From positions 684,342 through 748,341 of the forward strand of contig JYIP02000007.1 in the NCBI GenBank assembly GCA_001051155.2: a DNA stretch of 64,000 bases. Direction: 5' to 3'. Positions 56,774-64,000 of this stretch are shown here, piece after piece (within the stretch, counting starts at the first letter, position 1; every line of letters begins with the position of its first letter). The notes under the pieces are model-generated. The model was not told where the DNA came from. It was given only the letters and a program-made list of their open reading frames with translations, and searched no databases. The position numbers and the translations under genes are program-made. Source of the DNA: Chrysoporthe austroafricana. Its lineage: Eukaryota; Ascomycota; Sordariomycetes; Diaporthales; Cryphonectriaceae.

Positions 56774-59700
56774 ATTGACTGATCAGGGATGGGTCCTGCC
56801 TCCTGGCCGCCGTTCCCCGACACCACCAACCAGCCGTGGAGTTACTCTGGTAGCGTCTGAGGAGCAGACTGGAAGGCCAGACCTGCCGACCGAACCGCGC
56901 TTGGAGGGGTTGCGCCAGCAGGGATGGGGCATCAGATAATGCCGTATCCTCCTCAGGCACACAGGCACCACACGCATCCCCAGGTAGATCCTACCGGGAC
57001 AGGCGATGTTCCCCTAGCCGGAAGGATTGTCTGACTAACAATCCTGCGACCGGGTATCTCGCCAAGATCACAGCAGGGAGACGGCTATGTGGCTTCTTCC
57101 GGCAAGAGAACATTCATGGCAGGCGGAAGGGATCTTTCTAGAAATGCTGGATCTGAATCAGCGGCGGTGCGGTGATCGGGACGGGCACGAAAAGCTGCCG
57201 TGTCACCAGGTGAGGGTGTCATCTGTTGTGCAGACGGCTGTGATGCCCAACGTCGGATCGCAGACCCCTCCCCGGGCGTAAGCGACGTGCTATGCAGGAC
57301 GATCTACTGTAGGGCTACAGCCGCACTAGGTGTGCTACAGATTGACAGCGAGCAGCCTGTCCGTTGGGGGCTGACATGCATTCAAAAGCCTCGACGCTGC
57401 AGCACCAGCTGCTCCGTAGAGATGATTCAGATGCCCTGCTATGCACGTGCAGTTCCCTCATGCATCAACCTCCCTCCTCGCCATGATGCCCATCGAAACC
57501 GAGATCTCCAGGTGCCGGAGCTGAACGGGCCAGATGCACCTCCTGGTTATCCACGTCTTTGTTGTCTTGCCCCTCCCCTCCAGCTCCTAGCCACGGCTGA
57601 ACGTCGCCGTCATGCCTGTTCCGGACATGTTCTTCCTTCTGAGGAGCTATGTCCATTGTCAGGTCGCCATGAGCCACATGTCCAGTGCCGCAGCCCATCT
57701 CGAGCGGTTCATCCCAAGCGGCCGAGGGTTGCAGAGGGTGCAGCGTCGGTGATCTCAAAAAGGCTATCCTAGGACGGTGTAGGGTGGGCGGGAGGCGGCT
57801 GAGCCTCTGCAGGGCTGCTCTCCACAGAGAGGCTCAGTTGGGCTCCGCCTCCGGGAACGCACGCCTTTTATTCTCCCCACGGCAGCATCGGATCTGTCTC
57901 TCTCACCGACGTCTTTCCTCGTCACCTCCTGATGGGAAAATTGGCTCGAACCAGAAGGTGTTCACCCAGATTGAGTCCGAGATTCGGTATTGCATGCGGG
58001 CGGGCTAACTATCTTCAGCAATAAAGATGGCTGCAGCTGGGAGACTAATGTTAGGCTGACCGCGGAGTCTGGAGACCCCTGCACCGTTGCATGGCTCCCA
58101 TATCCGACCGCATCTCTCCACGGCGCTTATCGTGATGGCATCCGTCTTGTCGACACCGACAGCGACCGGAGCTGGGAGGTCCGGCTGGGCAAGGAGCGTT
58201 GCGTTCCAATCTCTGTCTACCTTTTTGTCTGCCTTGCCAGCTCACGGGCTTTGACGCTGCTGACCACCTAGCTCGGCTGCTATTCCCGTACCACCTATCG
58301 CCCTCGCGTGATTGGGCTCACAGCCGCGAACCGCCTCGGTCGGGTTGGCGATGGGAGGTTATTGGCCCGAGACCCGCAGCGTCATGGACGGTTCGGCTGG
58401 TGAGCTTGGGGGTCTGTCATGGCTGCGTTCCCAGCCCGGGTGTGCGCTCACAGGCACACTCTCGGAAGACATATCGCGACCCCACACTAGCCCTACCCGA
58501 TACCCCATTGCCGATGGTCAGCTATGGGCGGTCCGGCATCTCACGGTCCCGAGTGTCGGCCCCCATATCTAGGCGCTGGGTTGGTGGTGTAGGTCGTTCT
58601 GCGTGACACAAGATCGCCCTGTGCATGGCCCCCAATCGGGGGCCCGTGCTAGAAGCACGACTGACTACCATGCATCTCAGAGACAGAGATTTTCTTGTCT
58701 TTGATGATGAGAGGACGGCTCATACCGAGTGGCACCAGGCCGAGATGCATTCCCATTAGGGCGTGCCGGGCATCCCGGGAGCCCTTCCAGTCTCTTCTCT
58801 TGTCTCTGCCTTGTCCCAGATCACTTGGCTCGGTCAATGACTGATATCCATGAGTTTTTGTCGAGAACATCTGGCCTTTCGGACTCTATGGGCTGCTCAA
58901 ATCATGCATATGCTGGCCTTTATACCTGCTATTTTGCACCTTCATATCCTTGATCAAGATATGTATGATACGCGTGGGTGAGATCTGCCATAAAATGCAT
59001 GAAATTGTACCAGTAGCAATGAGTTGGGCCAACAAGCAGACGTGTCAGATCCTCTGCTTGATGTGGTTTCTCTGGCCGGCTTTCTTCGTCTCGTCTCCCT
59101 CAGGGCTCTTCTCGTGCTGTTAAAGCAAAACGCTATTTATCATCCTGGAGACGGAGAAAGAATTGGGAAAAAACCAACATGACACCATCCCTTCTCACTG
59201 CTGTAGAGCTCCAGACATCCTCGACCATGTGCTCGTGATCACTGCGCTCTCCCTCGGCGCCTTATTGCCATAAGATGTGTTCAAGAACCCCAAAACAAAG
59301 TTGAAGAGGGTAGGACTACAAGCTATGAGGATTGCTCTATATGAACTCTATGTTAAGGGGGTGTGCCCGAATAGCGCGCCACAACCGCTCGGCCACCTCT
59401 TTTGGGGGAGCGAGGGGTTTCCGGTGATCTGAGATACTAGAGCTGACGTCGATGGTACCATATGGCGGGGCTGGTGGTATCTTGGGGGCCGGAATGGCTG
59501 TTTCTATGCTGGTGAAGGGCGGCCAGACGTTAGCTCGGAGCAGTGCCGTACTGAGGAGCCACTATTCTCAAGTGTCAAGGCCAGGAAAGCTGTAGGAGGG
59601 TGGGGCTGGACTTCCCATTAAACAAAGAATCATGTTATAAGGTGGATGTGCATTCTTGGCCCCAAAAGATTCCTCATATCACCACGATATGGATCGTTGC

Positions 59701-62654
59701 AGCGCAGAGCGGGTTATCCAGACTGTCCTAGCACCGCTCCTCTAATTCCCGGTTCTTATATTTGTTCCTTCTAATCCCTATTCCTCAGAGTTGTTTCTGC
59801 CAAATTACAGTAGTTTACACATGAGTAAGCGGAAGGGAAATTGAAAGCATGTAGAAATAGTGTCTGCTGCTTTGGGTAGATCTTTTGGAAGGAGCTGCGC
59901 TGCTCTTGCTTACCTGGCGCAAATCGAGCACCACTCCAAGGACCAGCATTACTCTTTCTCAAACAGTCCGCCGTGCCAAGGACCTTCACTGACTTGGTAA
60001 TGTAATGCATATTCACATGTGTAAAGTAGGTAATCTATCAGAACAGGGCTGTCATTGAGGTTTAGTCCCTGAGGCCCAGTCCTGAGGCCCAGCACACAAA
60101 GAAATGCAGTTCCTCTAATCCAGCCAGCCATCTTGTGTTGCTTCACGTAAACGTCATCCTTCTCATCTGTTAGCCCCCTCCGTCCTTGCGCAATATGGAG
60201 CTGCCCTCTGTCCATGTGACAAAGGGATATGGGTAGGTTGCCTGCTGGCAAACATGAGATGTTGAGAAACGCGCCTCGAGTCTTCGTGATGAGCCGGGGT
60301 CGCGGTACTGGGCTTGCAGCATATCTATCTGGCTGACTTTCTCTCTAAGGTCGTGCTGTGGTGCAAATGGTCCTGGAGGTTTAAGGCATAGGGGATGACG
60401 GCGTACAATACAACACCCACCTACTTTGGCCCCAGGCACAGACTCAGTCAATACATGCACTCAATGATCCGGTCACTACCCACTTAGGAAGAGGACGTCA
60501 ATCTGATGCCCATCCACGCCAGAACTACAGCATGAAGTTTATATGGCTCTTGACGTTCTGTTGTCTCACCAAAAATGTGAGATCTTCAGCCTCTGTCCGG
60601 TACGCGTGGTTTGACAGTCGGACTAGAGAGATGCAGCCTCGCTACATACCACGACAGCCTGCCTGCAGCTATCAGAGGTTCTCGAGCGACCCGAGAGGCA
60701 CGACGTGAGCAGTCTCGCAATTGCTCCCATAGAGATGCAGGACAGCAGCACCTCTACTGCTTCCAGCTCTCGCGTCGCGCTCGCGAGGGGCGGCCAGACA
60801 CGCCTTCAGTCGTTCCGTGGACAGCACGGACCGTCGTCAGGCTTTCCATCCGCCCATCAACTGGCAGCGTCAAGAATAAAAGCCTCTGAGACGGCGCCTT
60901 GACATCTGGCAGCATAAGATAGGCTAGCTCCGAGCTCCGCTGTACAGATGACAGCACTACAGCGGCTTGCTGTCGCCGAGCATCGCATGGCACCTGCCTG
61001 AGGCTGACGGTCCACCGTCGACCGCTTGGAGGACCACGAAGAACGATTTATTCAGGCGTTCCTGGTGCAGCGCCGCGCTGGAAGCTGAGATGTAGTCGTA
61101 CGCTCCGCTCCACAGGTAATGAGGTCGGTTGCGCTCTGCAACAGTATCTCTAGATGCTATAGTGTGCACACAGCTTTATATGAGGTTGGCTCATCATTTC
61201 TGTAGTGCCTCTGATGTGTTTCACCCCAGATCTCGAGAAGATCAGGCCAAGGGGGTGGGAAGGGGAGGGTGTGTCCGGAGGATGGTTTCACGCCAGATCG
61301 AGCCACGTTGCAGCTTTGCCCGATGAGTTTTGCCGGGAATGGCTTCAGAACATGCAAAATTCGACCTGCGTAGCGGGCACCTCCCTGGTTTGGCACGGAC
61401 CTCCGCCCCTCCACCTTCCGCAGCCGATGCGGAGAATGGGATGTGCTGGCCTGAGGTCAGGTGGCAAGGGAAGGGAAGAAGAGGAAGCAGGAAAAAAAAA
61501 AAGACAAAAAAGAAAAAGGGCGAGGTCTCGGCCCTGGATAACCATCGTGTCATCCCACCTGGACATCCGACCTGAGCTTCTCCCCTCTGGACCCCGTGGA
61601 GAGAGCTTGCCAGACCGGAGGCGTGGAAGTCTGGAGTTTGAGCAGCGTGGAGTCCCCAACCTTCGGGAAAGGCCAGCAGGGAATCGCATGCCGACCGCTC
61701 TCTCCTCGCGTGAGATTGCGAGTCCTGTGACGGCCAGAACCTTCTCGTGGCTCGAGACTTTCTCGAAAGGTTCCATGATCGCCTCGGTCAACCTCCGCCC
61801 GCCGTCGACATCCGGTTCCTGATTCTGAGCCCATCGATTCGGTCCTTTCGAGCCTGCTCCCTTCCCCGGGTCCACCCCCTCTGGCCGTTCCCCAGGATCG
61901 CCGACCTCTCCGCAAAGCTGTCACGAGACGCCATCGCCAGGAGGCTCCGCCCAGGTCGTCGGACGGGCTCGGGACGAGGAGGGCCTCACGCCCAGGAGCG
62001 GCGTTTCGGAACCGCAGGACGGGACGACGACAACTCGTACCACAGCGGTGGTCGGGAAGGGTCCAGAGCGTCGCTGGGGACAACGCGAGGCGCCCTCCAG
62101 GCAGGGCAGACAGGCCAGGCAGGGCAGGCAAGGAGAGGGCCGGCTCGCTCGCTGCCAGGGGACCGGGACTCCCAGCGCACCCTGAGCCCCACGAACCCTC
62201 CAGCAACCCGCGATTTCCCTCCACGATAATTTCCCCGTCGCGGCAGCATTGATTGCCCCACGGGAGGCCAGCTGATTCCTGAATTCTTGTTCGTGCTGGG
62301 TGGGGACCATTTCCCGCCCGGCACAAAATTTGCGTCATTCCACGGGTCGCGAGGGTCCACCCGTGCATTGAGGCTCCGAGGATCTTGGACCTCCCATTCA
62401 CCTGGGCGGCTCGAGCGAGTGGATGCAGGTACTGTGTACCGTCCCACCTGTCAGCGCTGCGAAAAAGGGGACGCCATCTTGCATCTGGGCGCTCGTATGC
62501 AGCAGCCACGGGTCACTGGCACCCGCTGACGCATGGCTTGCAGCGGTCTATCCTGTTCCTGTCGGGCGTGGCGGTAATCTCGCAACGCTGCACTGCAGAA
62601 GCACCTGCGAATTGTGACATAGGCCGGCCTGCGCTGGGCTAGCCCGGGCAAGGG

Positions 62655-62661
62655 ATATATA
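62655..62661 (+). promoter_or_regulatory. TATA-like element in the right-hand gene-free region
   Basis: TATATAT in GC-rich surroundings, followed about 95 bases later by CTACAAAAG and then by long C/T-rich sequence. It could be the core promoter of a gene starting beyond the window; speculative. Confidence 0.3.
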
Positions 62662-63633
62662 TCGCGGTGCGCACGATAGCGAGATAGCCCTGGGACCAGC
62701 CTCTTTCGCGTATCTGCAGAGACGGCGGGGGCGATACGGCCGTGCCTGCAAGAGGCTACAAAAGCAGAGGGCCAGGCGCTTCATTGACCGCCCAGCGCCG
62801 GACGGGCTGCTCCACTACCCTGTCGGCCCTTTCGAATCCCACCAAATCTCCCTGATCCGGACGGGCCCTGTGAGCGCCGGCGGCCTGCGACGGCTCCTCT
62901 TAATGCGCTGCAGCACGCGACCTCCTTGAACAGATCTAGATCTCTCGTCACGCTGTGGTCCAGTCCGTTCGACTGATACCCCTCGGAAGTCTCACTACCA
63001 TCGGCAGGTACGCGCAGGGGGTGCGCTTTTTTTCTCTCTCTTTTCGATCTGTTATCCGGGGCTCGCCCATGATCTCATTGCCCAACCTCAGCCTGCATGG
63101 TATCCGGCCCTTTTCCTCCTCGCTCCACCGCAACCGTTTCCGAAATCCCCGCCAGCCACCGCGGCCGCACAGGCTTCTTGCTGGTTTGGCCTTGGCCAGT
63201 CCGGAGGCCACCCTTCCCACCGTCCTCGACCAGCACGTCTGCCCAAGTACCGACGGCACGTCATCGCTGGCCGTCAGCGAGGTGGCCGCCTGCGGGACCG
63301 GCAGGCCTATCTGTACCTCTCTCTCACCCCCTGAGAGGTACATCGGTCCGGAACGAAGCGATAGGAGCTTCCTCCTTGTACCCCGGGGGGAAAGACATCC
63401 AGGTTACGAATCAGTGACGGATTCAGCCACCCCAGCTGGCGGGCCGGCCAGTACGTCACGGAGAGGGCTTGGGCTGTCGCTGTCCCGCCCTGCCGGACCT
63501 GACTGCCTCAATCTCGGTCTAAGCCGTCGCCAAGCTGGAGACGCCTTCGTTGTTCGGCAGCGCCTCATGGCGCGCCATTGACGACTCGGAAGCACGAGTC
63601 GATGCCCCAGACCGCGAGACCGCCAGCCCGGGC

Positions 63634-63639
<6 letters not shown>

Positions 63640-63672
<33 letters not shown>
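63640..63672. repeat. (AGC)n trinucleotide repeat
   Basis: About eleven perfect AGC units, passing into GCC units. Confidence 0.95.
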
Positions 63673-63673
<1 letters not shown>

Positions 63674-63702
63674 GCCGCCGCCGGCGGCCAGGCACAAGAC
63701 GG

Positions 63703-63704
<2 letters not shown>

Positions 63705-63746
<42 letters not shown>
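63705..63746. repeat. (GTC)n trinucleotide repeat
   Basis: About fourteen perfect GTC units, 32 bases after the AGC repeat. Confidence 0.95.
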
Positions 63747-64000
63747 CTCTTTTTTGGAATTCTCATCCGCGAATAGGGTACCCATTCTCTGGGCCTCTGT
63801 CGTCCTAATCTTAGTAAGTCAATGGCTCCATCCATGGGTCGCGACCTCGGCCACGGGCTTTCCAGCGGCCCCAATCCGGCCAATTCTTTGCGTTTTAGCT
63901 CCCCTCCAGAACCTTGCCCCGCACAATCTCACCACCGCACCCACCAAAGCTCCCCATTTTATCGCGTGCCTTGTCGTGGGGAGGGAGGTACCCCGGTACC

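Larger units (their letters stand above)
55554..64000. other. 8.4-kb region without a supported gene
   Basis: Starts with the Hsp70-like promoter. Several open frames of 100-320 codons occur, notably on the minus strand 61550-62509 and the plus strand 62955-63581. They overlap frames on the other strand, lack recognisable domains and begin at non-ATG codons or within GC-rich stretches. Features near the right end (TATA-like 62655, pyrimidine-rich leader-like sequence from 63010, trinucleotide repeats 63640-63746) suggest the promoter and leader of a plus-strand gene beyond 64000. Confidence 0.5.

Noticed and set aside
61550..62509. 319-codon minus-strand frame
   Set aside because: The longest unexplained frame, but overlapped by long plus-strand frames and with a Gly/Arg/Ser-rich translation without motifs; a homology search would settle it.
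62955..63581. 208-codon plus-strand frame near the right end
   Set aside because: Begins at GTG; the first ATG is far inside; more likely leader sequence of a gene beyond the window.

Overview
The window is nuclear DNA of a filamentous ascomycete (Pezizomycotina). The gene set and the GC-rich, C/G-ending codons fit a Sordariomycete best, but I cannot name the genus. Supporting signs are short introns (about 50-190 nt, one of 689 nt) with GT..AG borders and CTRAC-type branch sites. There are also fungal-specific families: a NIT2/AreA GATA factor, a CFEM protein, a LysM protein and a fungal class II myosin. I see no operons, prophage, insertion sequence, CRISPR, tRNA or rRNA. All exon borders were read by eye from splice motifs, frame continuity and remembered family conservation.

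I support 17 protein genes. Left part (1-14.8 kb): a nitrogen regulator of the NIT2/AreA type (+) behind a long gene-free leader. Next comes a divergent pair, SRP receptor alpha (-) and the ER-Golgi protein YIF1 (+), and then a secreted LysM protein (+). Middle (17.7-31 kb): signal peptide peptidase (-) divergent from a PPIL1-type cyclophilin (+), SAGA subunit SGF11 (-) divergent from an NAA50-type acetyltransferase (+), and a long Red1/ZFC3H1-like zinc-finger protein (-). Centre (32-39.6 kb): the 2,417-residue class II myosin heavy chain (+).

Right part (41-55.6 kb): a CFEM GPI-anchored protein (+), a metallophosphoesterase (-), Mediator MED31 (+), RNA polymerase III subunit RPC11 (-), an ankyrin-repeat protein (+), a thaumatin-like protein (-), and an Hsp70-like ATPase with a Q/P/G-rich N-terminal extension (-). 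The last 8.4 kb (55.6-64 kb) has no gene I can support. Promoter-like and leader-like features near its right end suggest the upstream region of a gene beyond the window.

Most genes are conserved housekeeping or transcription/secretion functions and do not form a pathway cluster. SRP receptor, YIF1 and signal peptide peptidase all act in ER translocation and early secretion. SGF11, MED31, RPC11 and the Red1-like protein act in transcription or nuclear RNA control. LysM, CFEM and thaumatin-like proteins are cell-surface or secreted. I found no convincing new multi-gene system. The most interesting single observations are a PCNA-interacting (PIP-box) motif on the NAA50-like protein, a tight array of GATAAG sites between SRP receptor and YIF1, a GC-AG intron with an in-frame CAG tract in the myosin gene, and a low-complexity head on the Hsp70-like protein.
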